Notes under the pieces: generated by a model | What the model was told of the DNA's origin: nothing | Seen by the model: only the letters and a program-made list of their open reading frames with translations | Database searches by the model: none | Translations under genes and position numbers: made by a program | Part shown: one piece after another, positions 22,205-34,588 of the stretch | Position numbering within the stretch: the stretch's first letter is position 1 | How the letters are laid out: each line of letters begins with the position of its first letter | DNA from: Cornus controversa | Lineage: Eukaryota; Streptophyta; Magnoliopsida; Cornales; Cornaceae | Length of the DNA stretch: 64,000 nt | Direction: 5' to 3' | Assembly (NCBI GenBank): GCA_026545225.1 | Contig: CM048848.1 | Span: forward strand, 15,737,353 to 15,801,352

Positions 22205-22943
22205 TGCTACGTTTGGTACGTAGGAATGGAATCGATTGAAATGCCCATTCCAAACATTCTCTTGTTTGGTATAAATTTTAAAGTAAGAATGACCATTCTC
22301 TTGGAATGAAAATTTATTCTCAAGAATGAAATCTATTCCCAGTAAGATTAAAAAAAAAAATCTTATGACCAAAAATCCCTTTACCTCCATCACCATCACT
22401 ACCACCACCACTTCCACCACCACACCGGCTCTACCACCACCACTACCATCGACTTTACCACCACTGCCACCACCGCTACCACCGCCTCCACCACCTCCAC
22501 CCCCACATCACCACCTTTCTACTCCACCACACCACCATTGCCGCCGCCACTACATCGCATCGCCACCACCTCCACCGCCATCTCACACCACCACCTCCAC
22601 CGCCACCTCACACCACACCACTGCCACCACCTCCACATCGCCGCCGCCACCGCCACCTCCACCACACTACTCCACCACCTCCACATCGCCACCTTCCTCC
22701 AGTGCCACCACCTTCTTTCACCACCTCAACTGCCACGACCTCCACATCGTCACCTTCCTCCACCACCACATATTTGTTGATTTAATTTATTTGTTTCTAG
22801 GAGGGGTATTTTGGAGAATTTGATTTAAAATTTATTTCATTCCCACCTCATTTCATATTTGCAACCAAACAATAGAATGAGAATGGTCATTTCATTTCAT
22901 TCCCAGCTTTATTTCATTCCATTCACGCGTACCAAATGCAACA
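22205..22943. mobile_element. MITE filled with an ACC-triplet repeat
   Basis: The ends are inverted repeats: TGCTACGTTTGGTACGTAGG at the left and the complement of the right end TGTTGCATTTGGTACGCGTG. The matching subterminal blocks are rich in GGAATGGAAT and GACCATTCTC. A 3-bp TCA flanks both sides (22202-22204 and 22944-22946), compatible with a PIF/Harbinger-type element. The centre is an impure (ACC)n tract, so the 165-aa proline/threonine/histidine-rich frame at 22326-22823 is repeat-derived and not a gene. Confidence 0.8.
22378..22770. repeat. Impure (ACC)n microsatellite
   Basis: About 390 bp of CCACCACC, TCCACCACC and CGCCACC variants inside the MITE. All three plus-strand frames give low-complexity P/T/H runs. 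Confidence 0.95.
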
Positions 22944-23949
22944 TCAGCACATCATTCTCTCTAAACGGTCCATATACAAGTTGTAATCTCCAAATGCAAA
23001 GACATTCATTACACTAATGATTTCACAATGCACATATATACAGTGTCGGTGGGACCCTTAGGTCACTTAGGCAGTCGTTTAAGGCCCCAGCTAATACAAG
23101 GCCTCCAAAAATTTTTATTTCTTTAATAAGAGTTCCTAAAATTTTTATTTTCTAATATTATTAGATTTCCTAAATTTTTTGTTTCCTTGTATTATTAGGT
23201 CTCAAGGCCCTCAATCAATGGTAAAGATTTAATAATAGGTACAAATAATTTAATTCATTCTAAAACTTCTAATTTCTATCCTTATCTTAAAACTCTACTC
23301 TTTTTTCTCTCTGTCACTCCTTATTTTTGTTTTTTTTTTATTATTATTAATTGTTGAATATATACTTAACGAATAATGGTAAAAAATTAGGAATTATAAA
23401 ACTTTTCATCTTCTCCTATTAACTTTTATCTTTTCTTTTCCTATTTCTCACGCTTTCTCTTCTCTCACTACAACAATTTTTTGTTATAATTAATAATAAA
23501 ACAAAAAGAAATTTAGGTGAAAAATCAACAAATGAACAACCAAGTCATCTAAAAGAATTAGAAGATAATACAATAATGAAAGAAAAATATAGCGACTTAG
23601 ATTCATAATGATAATCAAATGTGTGATAAGAAAATTCGTTGCCAATAACATGAAAAACAAATGAAAGTGAACAAGTAAAAAAAATGAAGATCTTATTCAA
23701 AAACTATATTCTATTCTCACAAATATCTAAACACTGAAAAAATGTTGTTAAAAATTTGAGAATTATTAGTAGAAAATGGTCCAATTAAATATAATAATTT
23801 CAATAAGAATAATTTTTACATAAACATTATTAACTAATAATTTTTATACTCTTATTGTTATTTAATTTAAAAAATTCTATTGTGTAGAAAGACACAAATA
23901 CCTTTAAACATCTTATATCCAATTGATAACTATAAAGTATAGATATGGA
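22944..23949. other. No gene recognised
   Basis: AT-rich DNA. The phrase around 23070-23110 (CACTTAGGCAGTCG..AAGGCCCCAG) is typical of degraded plant transposon DNA, but I cannot assign it. Confidence 0.35.
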
Positions 23950-24229
23950 CACGATGTAGTCACCTGTGGGGTGGATTATAGTGACCCTTGTGGGCGGGTG
24001 TGATGTGGGCAGGTGCAAGAAAAGACACTCGGCTGAGCTACCAAACTGGCAGGCTACAGGGTATTCAATCCCACATCGCCTGGGTGTGGAGAAGGGGATG
24101 TGCTTATATGTAGTGTGTTCTCTTCAAATGGTATGAGGCCTTTTGGGGTAAAATTCAAGAGCAAAACCGTGAGGACTTAGGCCCAAAGCAGACAATATCA
24201 TACCATGTGTTGGAGCGGGGAATTACACA
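23950..24229 (-). repeat. Probable solo LTR (short LTR family)
   Basis: On the minus strand the segment starts TGTGTAATTCCCCGCTCCAA and contains ACACATGGTATGATATTGTC, ATAAGCACATCCCCTTCTCC and GCGATGTGGGATTGAATACC. I recognise this phrase set as a common short plant LTR. No PBS or polypurine tract is attached, so it is probably a solo LTR. The downstream terminus and the target duplication are not certain. Confidence 0.5.
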
Positions 24230-25267
24230 CGACAATACAGTAACTTAAAAATAATAATAAGACACGAAGACGACAATGATATGATAATAAAATAATAATA
24301 TATATTTTTATTATATATAAAAAATTAATTTTTGCTCAATTTCTAATTTACATTCTTATAAACATAACCCAATTAGACCAACCAAATAGCCCATATTTCT
24401 CTTAAAAAACATACACAACCCCAAATTCTATTAAAATACACACAATACACATATATTTGTATCAAAGTCAAGGGCAGACCCATAAATGTTTTTGGAAAGG
24501 GGCTGAATTAGTAATATGAAAGTAATTTTTTTAAAAAAAATTATTGTGTAAACTTTTTTAACATCAGAATTTTGGAAGGAAGATCTAAATAACATTATTT
24601 ATATATTATTTAGAGTATTTCATAAATCACCAAGTGCATAAAATGAAAAAAATAATAGAAATAGGAACTATATTTGGAATTTCTTTAACATTCCCTTAGA
24701 TGTGAACTTTAAAAATAAGATGTAAAAGGTAAATTGAATATTTGTATTAATTTGAGAGGGGGGGGGGGGAGGGTTGGGAGGGATTTTCTTAAATCTTGTT
24801 AGAAATTTGCAATTAACTATTTATAGAAACTTAAATTATAAGAATTTTAAAAAAAAAAATTAGAGGGGAGGGGGGCATAGCCCCCCTCAGTCCTCACATA
24901 GGTCCACCCCTAATCAAAGTAAAATTCTTATCTTGGTATCCAAACATGTTGGTAAATTAGATATCTGACATGAATACGACACACCTACTGGAGACGAACA
25001 CAAATATGACATCCCTCCTATACATGTATATGCTTTATAGTTTGATACACTTGGATAGAGAGAGACCCAGAGAAGAGAATATTTGGTTTATCAGAAAATG
25101 GCACAGAGATGTTAAATATTTAAAGTCTCGCTTTGATTGATTGATTGTAAGGTCAATACTTTTCCTTCACCAACGGTGTTTTCTCCGTCCACAGCGTCAT
25201 CTTCTTGAATCAATTGAATTTTTATTAAGGTTTTTTCAAGAAATCAATCTGAAACCATCAACAATCG
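24230..25267. other. No gene recognised
   Basis: AT-rich DNA with AATAATAATA runs and a G-run near 24760. No supported feature. Confidence 0.4.
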
Positions 25268-26885
25268 TCCAGAAAAAAAAATAAGTTGTTTATTTGGTGC
25301 TAATATTGTGTAAGTCAACAAAAGAAGCAAATTTCATTACAAAAATCATTTGCGACGAAGTTCAAATTTGCAAAAAGTGAAATTATTTGTGATGAAATGT
25401 GTTTCATTTCAAATTAGGGGTGCAACTTGGGTTGGGCAACTCGAACCCAACCCAATTTTTTACGAACTTGAGCAATTATTTTTACAAATAGGGTTGAGCT
25501 TGGGTTGAAATACCTCAACCCGAACTTAATTAGGGTTGGTCTTGGGTTGAGATACTAACAACCCGAGCCCAACCCGAACACGAATTGTACTATTATTTTT
25601 ATACATATTCCTTATTTTAAATATATTATATATAATATTCAAATTATGATAACCTTTTTTCTTTTCAACTTCCTTTATTTAAATATTAATTTATTGTATG
25701 TTAACACTTTGGATAATTAATTTCCTAAAAATTTGTTTGTAATTTTTTAGAAATTTGCATTAAGTTCTTAATTGTGTGTGATTAGGAGTAATCTAATATG
25801 AAACTTATTAAAGATCACTTTAAATTTTCAACATGGATTTTGGTGATATAGATAACTCGAATTAACCCGACTTTCTAATCCGAAATCTCAACCTCAGTTA
25901 CAAACCTGAGTTTAAAAATTTAAGGATGGGTTGGGCTAAGGTTGAGTAGTTAGGGTTGGAAGTAGGGTTAGAGTTGGGTTAGGGTTGAACATTTCATATA
26001 TAAGGTTAAGCTCGAGTTATACCGCTAACCTATCCAACCCAACCAAGTTGCAGCCCCATTTCAAATAAGTAATTTTATGAGATTAAAATTTTCATTATAG
26101 AACATTATTTGTATTCCAAAATACTCAGAAGTAATTTGTTTGCTACAAAATTGTTGAATTGCATTGAAGTGTAATCTAAGGGTTAACTTTCATCACTATA
26201 TTATGAGGAATTTTATTACCTAAATGTCAATTTTATTATAACTTCATAAATATTTTTAAGGCAAAAGTGCACTAAACACCCCTCAATTATTAAGTTTTTT
26301 AAATATTCACCCCTGAACTATTCAATGTAGCAATTAAACCCTCAAACTTTTAAAAAAGACTCGCATTTCACCCCTAAACCAAGCAATGTCTAATTTTTAC
26401 ATTAAAACTAAGGACATGAAATGCATGTGACAGATGAAAATATTTAATGACAAACTACCCTTTTATACCCATTTAACCCTTGTTGTCCCATGCCAAATGA
26501 CAAAATTTGAGCTCTTTAGCTAATTAATGGCGAATTATGCAATAGATAATGACGTCAAAAAACGTAAATGGTGGAAACAGACGAAGGAAAAAGAGTAGCA
26601 CAACCCCAATTTTTGAACCCACATTTCAAAATTAGCATGGTTTAAGATTATTCAGTTTGAGAATTCAATATATTATTGTACTTCTGAACACAAAATTTGA
26701 TTTGTGTATCCTCTTCACCTCTATTTCCTCCTACCTCACCATATCCCTCCTCCTCCTCCAATGTCACTGACCCATCCCCTTGACCCCAACCATACCCTCA
26801 ACACCCTCTCTATGTCCTCTTCTCCTCTTTGCCACTATCTTTGCCAGAACCCTTCTCTTCACTGCCACTGTGATCTGCAACATCC
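25268..26885 (+). repeat. Dispersed ~1-kb repeat, copy B (interrupted)
   Basis: It is homologous to 1600-2612 from TTGTTTATTTGGTGCTAA through the CT-rich end (about 26704-26880). It is split by the hAT-type insertion at 25414-26057. It abuts the truncated E1 integrase sequence, which starts at about 26886. Confidence 0.7.
25414..26057. mobile_element. hAT-type MITE with 8-bp TSD
   Basis: A 644-bp insertion is flanked by the 8-bp duplication ATTTCAAA (25406-25413 and 26058-26065). The left end TTAGGGGTGCAACTTGGGTT and the complement of the right end GGGGCTGCAACTTGGTTGG are inverted repeats. GGGGTGCAA-type termini plus an 8-bp TSD are typical of hAT elements. The homologous repeat at 1600-2612 has one uninterrupted ATTTCAAA, proving insertion. 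No transposase is present. Much of the interior is a run of GGGTTGG/CCCAACC motifs. Confidence 0.92.
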
Positions 26886-27451
26886 ATGAACTTTGTGACG
26901 AGGCTTCCAAGGTCAAGGAAGAGTCACGATGCAGTTTGGGTCATTGTAGATAGATTGACCAAGGTGGCTCATTTTCTTTCTATTCGAGTGGTTGATGATG
27001 TGGATACTCTCAATCAATTGTACATTAAGTAGATCCTTAGGTTTCATGGCGTGCCAGTTTCTATTGTGTCAGAAAGAGACCCACGGTTTACATCACGATT
27101 TTAGCAGAGTTTCCAAACAGCACTTGATATAGACCTTCACTTTAGTACGGCTTTTCATCCTCAAATGGATGGTCAGTTCGAGAGTGCTATACAAATTTTG
27201 GAGGATATGCTGCGAGCTATGTGCTTGATCTTCGGGGCAGTTGGGAGGACCACTTTTCATTGGTGGAGTTTTCCTATAACAATAGCTATCAAGTTAGTAT
27301 TGAGATAGCTCCATTTGAGGCATTGTGTAGCAGGCCATGTAGATCGCCTATTTTTTGGACCAAGATCGGAGTGAGAGTATCTTTACGGCCGAATATAGTC
27401 TGAGAGACTACTGAAAAAATTAAGGTAATAAAGCAGAGGTTGCTTACTGCT
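26886..27451 (+). pseudogene. E1: Ty3/gypsy integrase core fragment
   Basis: The plus strand encodes the integrase core in order: VIVDRLTKVAHFLSIRVVDD, GVPVSIVSERDPRFTSRF, STAFHPQMDGQ, then, after a frameshift near 27215, WEDHFSLVEFSYNNSYQVSI. The family normally has DRDPRFTSRFW and GQSER; SERD, GQFES and stop codons show decay. The 5' side is lost at the junction with the dispersed repeat. The frame continues at 35980 on the other side of an inserted retrotransposon. It is of the Tekay/Del chromovirus type by similarity to its neighbours. Confidence 0.9.
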
Positions 27452-28808
27452 TGATCGGCGTTGAATGTTACGCATTCTAGCCTCTTAATTTGCATATTTT
27501 ATTCTCTTAGTGATAGTTTATATGTGATTTTATTCTATTTTTGTATTTTTTGTCTTTTTCAGGGCCTTAATGATTCAGATAAAACTATGATTTTGGGCTT
27601 TTAAAGATGATATCCAAGAAGGTTATATGAAGCCTACATCTAATGGGTCCATTCAACTCCATATTTCAACTCAAAATAGCCCAAGGAAGAGGTTCAAGAG
27701 AATTACAACTGCTTAAGGAGGTTACGGGCCTGAAGCCCAATTTTGCACTTAATCCAGTTTTAACCCCGTTTTGAAAAGTGGACCAAAAGTCTTATTTTCG
27801 AGCGTCAATTCGACTTAATTCTTAATTTGGGTGAACAAAATTTGATTCTGTACACTTTTGTATTTCACGTAAATTTCGTGAATTGGACTTATACTAGGTC
27901 AAAATTTGGGCTAAACATCAGCAGAAAAATTCACTTGTTTAGGGTTGCGGGAAAATCCTAATTATCTCTTAATTGGATTAGGACTTTATCTCCTAATTGA
28001 ATTAGGACTTTATCTATTCTCTTGGGGTATAAAGAGGTGAATTGGAGGCTGTTTGGAGTGGAGAAAAGAAGTGGAGGCCAAGGCAGAGAAGACAGAGACA
28101 ATCCGGGTTTTATTTACTTATTATGTCTTTTATTTATTTGTTATCTTCTTCTTCTATCATGTGTAACTAAACTCCTCAACTAGGGTTGAGGAGAAAACTT
28201 CCATTAATGAAGTGAAATTCTTTTGTTCATTAATTGATTCCCATGTGTGTGATTTAATTGCTTATAATTTTTGCTTCTTGTGATGAATTATTTTATAATT
28301 CTTTCACCATCTATATCATGTATATGTGGTAGTTAGAAATTATTATAATTAATCTAAGCTTGGATTTGTATTTCTTAAAAGTGATAAACTTTGATCTTAT
28401 ATTTTTCATTAAATTGGATACATAGGATGCTTAGAATTTTACACCAGTAAAGCGAAGAAAAATCTACCTTTTTAATATATTTTCATAGTGCTTTATTATT
28501 AAATCTTGATTAAGCAATAGATTGATTTCTTGATTGCAACTCTAAATTTGCGAATTAATAAATGAATATTAGAAGCTTCGTGGATTTAATGGTGGTGGAA
28601 TCCGAAACCTTAGTTATATTTGCATGTTAGTTTAATCTCTTTCAAATCAACCAACTTTTGTTTAAGCTAGATTAGTTTTAAATTAATTTGAATTTGTATT
28701 AGTTTTTCTTCTCAAAGCATTCCTTTGGGTTCGACCTTGTTCTTGCCGATCTATACTTCAATAGATTCGTACACTTGCGAGTTATTTTACATTTTTAAAA
28801 CAACATCA
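27452..28808 (+). repeat. 5' LTR of the gag-protease element
   Basis: The LTR runs from TGATCGGCGTTGAATG to AACAACATCA. A TATA-like TATAAAG sits at 28028-28034 in GGGGTATAAAGAGG. It is near-identical to the 3' LTR except for a ~30-bp indel near 28615 (35755 in the 3' LTR), and it is related to the solo LTR at 38133-39643. Confidence 0.92.
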
Positions 28809-28810
28809 AG

Positions 28811-28830
28811 TTTTTGGCGCTGTTGCCAGG
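28811..28830 (+). other. Primer-binding site of the gag-protease element
   Basis: The sequence is TTTTTGGCGCTGTTGCCAGG, separated from the LTR by the dinucleotide AG. The form TTTTTGGCGC(C/T)GTTGCC is the standard leader start of plant Athila/Tat-type Ty3/gypsy elements. Confidence 0.85.
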
Positions 28831-29093
28831 GAATTGCAAACAAGATAACTAATCAAATTTCGATTGATTTAATTCTTCTACTAGTTATAATTTAGTTTTT
28901 TTTTTCTTTCTTTTTTTTTTATTATCAAAAAGAAAAAAAAATCTTTCCAATTTTATTTATTTGTTTTAGGTTTAAAAAAAAAATTCTTTATTATTATAGT
29001 TTAGTTTTAGTTTTCTTTATTTTATTTTTCTTAGTTTAGTTTTAGTTTCATTTTATTGTTATTGTTTTACCTAATACTTCTTGAATTCTATAG

Positions 29094-29210
29094 GTGGTAT
29101 TGTTGAAAATTGCCTTTTTGGCATGTTCTTGGGCACTACTTTGGAATCCAAGTGGTATTGTTGAAAATTACCTTTTTTGCATGTTCTTGGGCACTACTTT
29201 GGAATCCAAG
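29094..29210. repeat. 58-bp two-copy tandem duplication in the leader
   Basis: 29094-29151 and 29152-29210 both read GTGGTATTGTTGAAAATT(G/A)CC and end GGCACTACTTTGGAATCCAAG. It lies in the untranslated leader between PBS and gag. Confidence 0.95.
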
Positions 29211-30137
29211 TAAGTACATTTTTTTTTCTTTTCGTTTATTTATATTTTTCTTTTCTTAGATTAGGAAAACATAGATTTTTGTTTTAGGTTGATAACTTTG
29301 TCATGAGAACTTTAGGATAGAATAACTTAGAAATAGCATTAGGGTCACACTTTCTTCAAGTTTATTTTATATTTTATTTTATTTATTTATTTATTTTCTC
29401 TCTATTTAGAAAAAAAAAAAAAAAAAGAAAGACCACACACTCACTCACTTTTATTTTATTTTTGTTTTTATGGTGTGTTTTGTTTGTGCATTTTAATTTA
29501 GCATTCTTGCATTAAAATTTTAGTAAGGGCACGAACCCCCAACAAGATAAGGATTGGATTTCATCACCAATTCCTTGCCCACCTAGGTTAAAAATCCCCT
29601 TGCATTTGTCTATCCGAAGCCAAATTTAGTTTAAATTTAAAATCAAGTAGACATTGGCCATAGGAATTCACATAGCTTATAGGACCCTCTTGGACAGAGT
29701 TAACTTTTGGTAACTCCAGTGAGCACCTTCCAACTTCACAATGTTTAGGAAAGTTCTGAGGAGATTGGGTTTTAAGTGGGACCGTTTGTGACCCCTCCAA
29801 TCTATCTTAGAAACTTTTCTGGTTGTATTGTTGGTGGGGCTTAATTGGTAATCCTCTAGTTTCTCTGAAATGGAGTAGATGCTATCTAACTAGGTAAGAA
29901 TTATTTTGGAACTAGTCCAGATAATTCTTTAGGAAAAAAAATAAAAAATAACAAAACTAAAATAGAAATCACTAACTTTGAATTAAATTTCAAAAAAAAA
30001 AAATTTGCTTGTTTTTTTTTGTTGGTGTTTATGTGAGTCATTTTAGGATTTCAATTTTTTTTATTCTCTTTTCTCTTTTGCATTAGGTCATCTTAGATTA
30101 CATTATTCTCAGCGATCCATTTCATTGAATCTTTCTA

Positions 30138-32654
30138 GTGTATGTTAGGTCGTCGATCTCTGAGAGAACCTTTCGAAATGGTGTGAAAAATTCTAGTGTT
30201 AGATATCCTTCTTTGCCCAAGATGGTAGATCCTATTGAAACTAAATCCCTTAAGGACTACTACACTCTCGTGCAAATTACAAATCCATCTTGCATTGTGT
30301 TACCTGCTACCCAACAGGGACATTTTGAGATACGGGCGGTGGTAATTAATTTACTGCCCACTTTTAGAGGTCTTAGCTCTGATGACCCATACCTCCATGT
30401 CAAGGAATTTTTAGAGATTTGCTCCGCACTAAAATTTCAACATATTTCTGAGGAGTCAATTAAATTGCGGTTATTTCCATTCTCTTTGAACGAGAAAGCA
30501 AAATCTTGGTTATACTCACTGGAACCCGCGTCTGTCAATTCATGGAATGGGTTATGTACCAAATTCCTTACCAAGTTCTTTCCTATGCACAAAACTAACT
30601 CCCTTCGTCGAAATATCATGCAATTTACTCAAAAAGAAGGTGAAGAGTTTTACATGTGTTAGAAAAAATTTAATGATCTTCTCCTTAAGTGTCCCCATCA
30701 TGGTTTTGTCAAGTGGTAATTAGTTCAATTATTTTACGAGGGGTTGTCACCCTATAATCGTTAACTAATTGAGTCACGAGGTGGGGTAGAATTCATGTCT
30801 AAGAATGAGGATGAAGCATGAAAATTTCTTGATGCATTGTCAGAGAACTCTCAACAATAGGAGTACTTATGGAGGGTTGAAAGGAGTGGTCTATCAATAC
30901 TCTCAGAACCCGAAAAGGGAGGAATCTATGAGGTTCGAGAGGATACTAATTTGAGTGCGAGGATAGCTAGTCTAACTAGGAAAGTGGAGGCTATAGAGAT
31001 GAGTAAAGGAAGTAATTCTTATGTTCGTACAGTTAGTGAGGTGTGTTAATTGTGTGAGAGTTCTTCCCATACGGCTCAAACTTATCTATCTATTGCATCT
31101 TTTCATGAGTGTATAGCCGAACAAGCCAATGCACTCAATTCCTATAGGAAACCATTTGACAGCCCCTATTCTGACACATACAATCCTAATTGGAGGAATC
31201 ACCTTAATTTTTCTTAGAGGCAAGACCAACCTCAGAACAACCAAGGGGTGCAACCTATGCAACCCCAAAGGCAACCACACTTTTCATATCCTTCCATGTC
31301 CCAAAATGCCCCTCTGTATGTTCCCCCACCTCAACAAAGACCAACTTTAGATGATACCCTCCAACAGTTCATGCAACAGACCAGTCAGTCAATTTCTAAG
31401 TTAGAAACTCAAATAGGTCAATTAGCCACTGTTGTAGAAGAGAGAGAGAAGGGAAAGTTTCCTAGTCAACTTGTGCCTAACCCAAAGGGCCAATTTCATA
31501 TTAGTGACCCGTCCACTTTTGGTTCACATGAGCAGGTTCACTCTATCACAACTCTAAGATCAGGCAAACAAGTTGATAATGGAATCCAAATGCTTATACA
31601 TAATGAGCAAATTGAAAAGGACCATGTTAGCAGTTTAGGAAGGGATGACAAAATTACATCTGAAGTTGAGTCAGAAATTCAAGTCCCTAGTCTTGACCCA
31701 CCATCTCCAATAAGTCCACCAATTAGGAACTTTGTTCCTACTGCACCATATCCTCAAAGACTTCAAAAGCCTAAGAAGGGGAATCACTATAATGAGATTA
31801 TGGAAGTGTTTAAACAAGTCAAAATTAATATTCCATTTCTCGATGCAATTCTATAGATCCCCTCTTATGCAAAATTCTTGAAAGATTTGTGTACTGTCAA
31901 ACGTGGCTTGAATGTGCACAAGAAAGTCTTCCTTACTGAGCAAGTTAGCTCAATCATCCAACATCGCACTCCACCTAAATTTAAGGATCCTGGATGTCCT
32001 ACGATATCATGTACCATAGGTGATCAAAAAATTGAGCAAGCTTTGCTTGACTTGGGTGCGAGTGTCAACTTGTTACCTTACTCTGTTTACGAGCAACTAG
32101 GTCTTGGTGAGTTGAAACCCACGAAGGTGGTACTCCAATAAGCAGATCATTCAGTTAAGGTACCTCGTGGTGTTATTGAGGATGTGCTCATTCAGGTTGA
32201 TAAATTCTTTTTCCCTGTAGACTTTATTGTCTTAGACACTCAACCTGTAGCTAATCCTAATAACCAAATTTCTGTCATCTTAGGTCATCCATTCCTAGCC
32301 ACTTCAAATACTTTAATCAACTGTAGGAATGGTGTTATGAAACTCCATTTTGAAAATATGTCGGTTGAGCTTAATGTTTTTAATTTAAATGGACAACCAC
32401 CAGATTCTGAGGATATTTGTAAGGTAAATTTAATAGAGAGTCTAGATCAAGATACTTTTATTCATACTAGTTATAAGGACCCTTTAGAGGCAAGCCTAAC
32501 TAATTTTGGCTGTAATTTTGGCTATAATTTTGATATTGATAGTGCTTGTAAAGATGCGAATGATTTATTGTATGTGAATGTTTCATTGAATTCAGTCCAT
32601 TTTATCAACACCAAAAAGTGGAAAGTCAAGATGGAAAGCCTAGGTATAGGTTGA
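30138..32654 (+). pseudogene. gag-protease reading frame with nonsense codons
   Basis: One frame of about 839 codons runs without any frameshift but with nine internal stops, the first at 30660-30662 and the last at 32139-32141. Gag is recognisable at 30330-30660 (FRGLSSDDPYLHVKEFLEIC and LRLFPFSLNEKAKSWLYSL), matching the plant Retrotrans_gag domain. A zinc-knuckle position near 31047-31090 has C..C....H but tyrosine for the last cysteine. The aspartic protease is at about 32040-32350 (ALLDLGASVNLLPYSVY, VILGHPFLATSN); DLGAS is normal for Athila-type proteases. Most stops sit where Trp or Gln would be expected, consistent with C to T decay of methylated DNA. Nothing resembling RT follows. 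Confidence 0.9.
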
Positions 32655-34573
32655 GTTATAGTCCATTTTTATCATTGTACATTATTCATTTTAGGATTTC
32701 TAGGACTTGTGTCTTTTTATTTTTTAGTTTGTGTCAATTTTTTTTTCTTTCATTTTGTGTATTTAATTTTTTTTTTAAAAAGAGAAAAAAATCATAATGG
32801 TCCGGTATAGCCTCTCATTCTCTGACTATGTATGTAGTACCAATTCTACAAGTTGTGATATGATTGATAAAGTTGATGATTTCTGTTTATTAAAGTCTGG
32901 TTTCGATATCCAATACTGTCGAGATTGCTTCAACACAGTATGACTTTAATAAAGAAAGGCAACCCCTATATACTCTATACTTTAGGGTGTCTGGATAATC
33001 AAAATCTTATCACATATACACCTTGGAAAATTGGGACCCACCAGTTCAGAGAATGAGGAGAAGAGTAGTACCCGTAGTTTTCGCCTAAAGATTAGGTTTA
33101 AAAAAAAAATTCTGTTTCATATTTATTTTCACCCATGTTATTTCACTTGGTCGTTGGAGTATAGTCGTCGTTTTGACAGGATGTAGCATCCAAGTTTAGG
33201 GGAGTGGCCTCATTACCTTCATGCTACTAGATTGCTCTATTTTTTTTTGCCACTACTCCCGTTTTCTGGTAATATCGTTCTAACCCTTCTCTATGCTTCA
33301 ATTGGGTGTACATTGAGGACAATGTACAGTTTAAGTTTGGGGGTGAGGCGATGCCTTTTTCTGTGCTTTATTGAAATGGGGGGAGATTTTTATGAAAATT
33401 TTCTTTTTTTTAGGACTTTTTGGTTACATTATTTTTATAGTTTGATTTTTATTTTCTTTTGTTTTGTTTTTAAATAGGATGTTTTTACATTATTCAAGGG
33501 ATTAATAATTTATGTAGGTGCTTAACTTGCAATTCTTGGGTATCTTTTAAATTTTTAAAAACTGTGGTTTAAATTAGTGGTTTTAATCATTGTTTGCATT
33601 GACATGCTTTGGGGTGATTAGTTTTAGTTTTCTCACATGCACAGGCACACTAGCATAATCTTGTGGGGTATAAACTTTGGGTTTGAGTTGTTGAGTTACA
33701 TATACTTGATATTAATTGGTATCCCTTGAGAATGAGTACCGATGATGTGTTTTACATGACTTCAATGAAAAACAAAAGAGAAAAAAGAATATGTGATGAA
33801 TAAAAAATCAATTTGATCTTTTTCATGAGTAACCGGGCCTCTATGCCTCAGGAAGCACGGAGTGTTCGCGTCAAAAGTGAAGGGATGAGAAAAGATGAGC
33901 ATTGGTTGTCTTGATTTGTAGCCTGACTGATTCGAGTAATTAGGTTCTTCGGGGTGTCTTAACACCTAGTGCCCTAAACCATCTGGTTTGAGAGCCACTG
34001 ACTGAAAGCTTGTTAGATGGATCTTTCAGAAAGCTTAATAGATCAAGACATTGCACAACCAATAATGCAATAAAAATAAAAGGTCATGTATTCATGTTTG
34101 AAAGTATGATTTCAATAAGGGGAGCTAGTGATTTGAAGGGGTATGTGACTTAATATATTCAGAGCTGGGTTATGCCACATGAGATGATTGCTAGTTCACT
34201 TTTCACAAGGGAGCTAGAATTGGTTACTTTGAGATATGTTGATGTGAATTATACATGGGGACCATTACTTTGAATTATGGAATTTTAAAAATTTAAAGTT
34301 ATTCCTAAATGTAAGTTTGTAGCTATATATTATAATCTTCTTTTTTATTAATGTTTAAACAGAAATTTTGAATGTTTGTGGGTAACATTTCTAGAAATCC
34401 TCAAGAGACTATAACTCATCCACTAGGAGGAACCTAGGGGTTCAAAGACTTGTTGCATATGCTAAATGCAATTGTTTCTCCCACCAAAGAGGAGTTGGGT
34501 AGTTTAGTTTGTGTTTAGTTAGTTTCCTTTGTTTTAGTTTTACTTTGTTCTATTGCTAAGGGACTAGCAATAT
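32655..34573 (+). other. 3' non-coding region of the gag-protease element
   Basis: About 1.9 kb has no reading frame of note where pol would be expected. A second purine-rich block, AAGTTTGGGGGTG at about 33333-33345, follows ATTGAGGACAATGTACAG. It repeats the real polypurine tract and is a common internal feature in this group of plant elements. Confidence 0.6.
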
Positions 34574-34588
34574 GTAAGTTTGGGGGTG
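34574..34588 (+). other. Polypurine tract of the gag-protease element
   Basis: GTAAGTTTGGGGGTG lies immediately before the 3' LTR start TGATCGG. Confidence 0.85.

Noticed and set aside
22326-22823. 165-codon P/T/H-rich frame resembling an extensin-like protein
   Set aside because: It is the translation of an (ACC)n microsatellite inside a MITE; the parallel frame at 22538-22780 gives similar low-complexity text.
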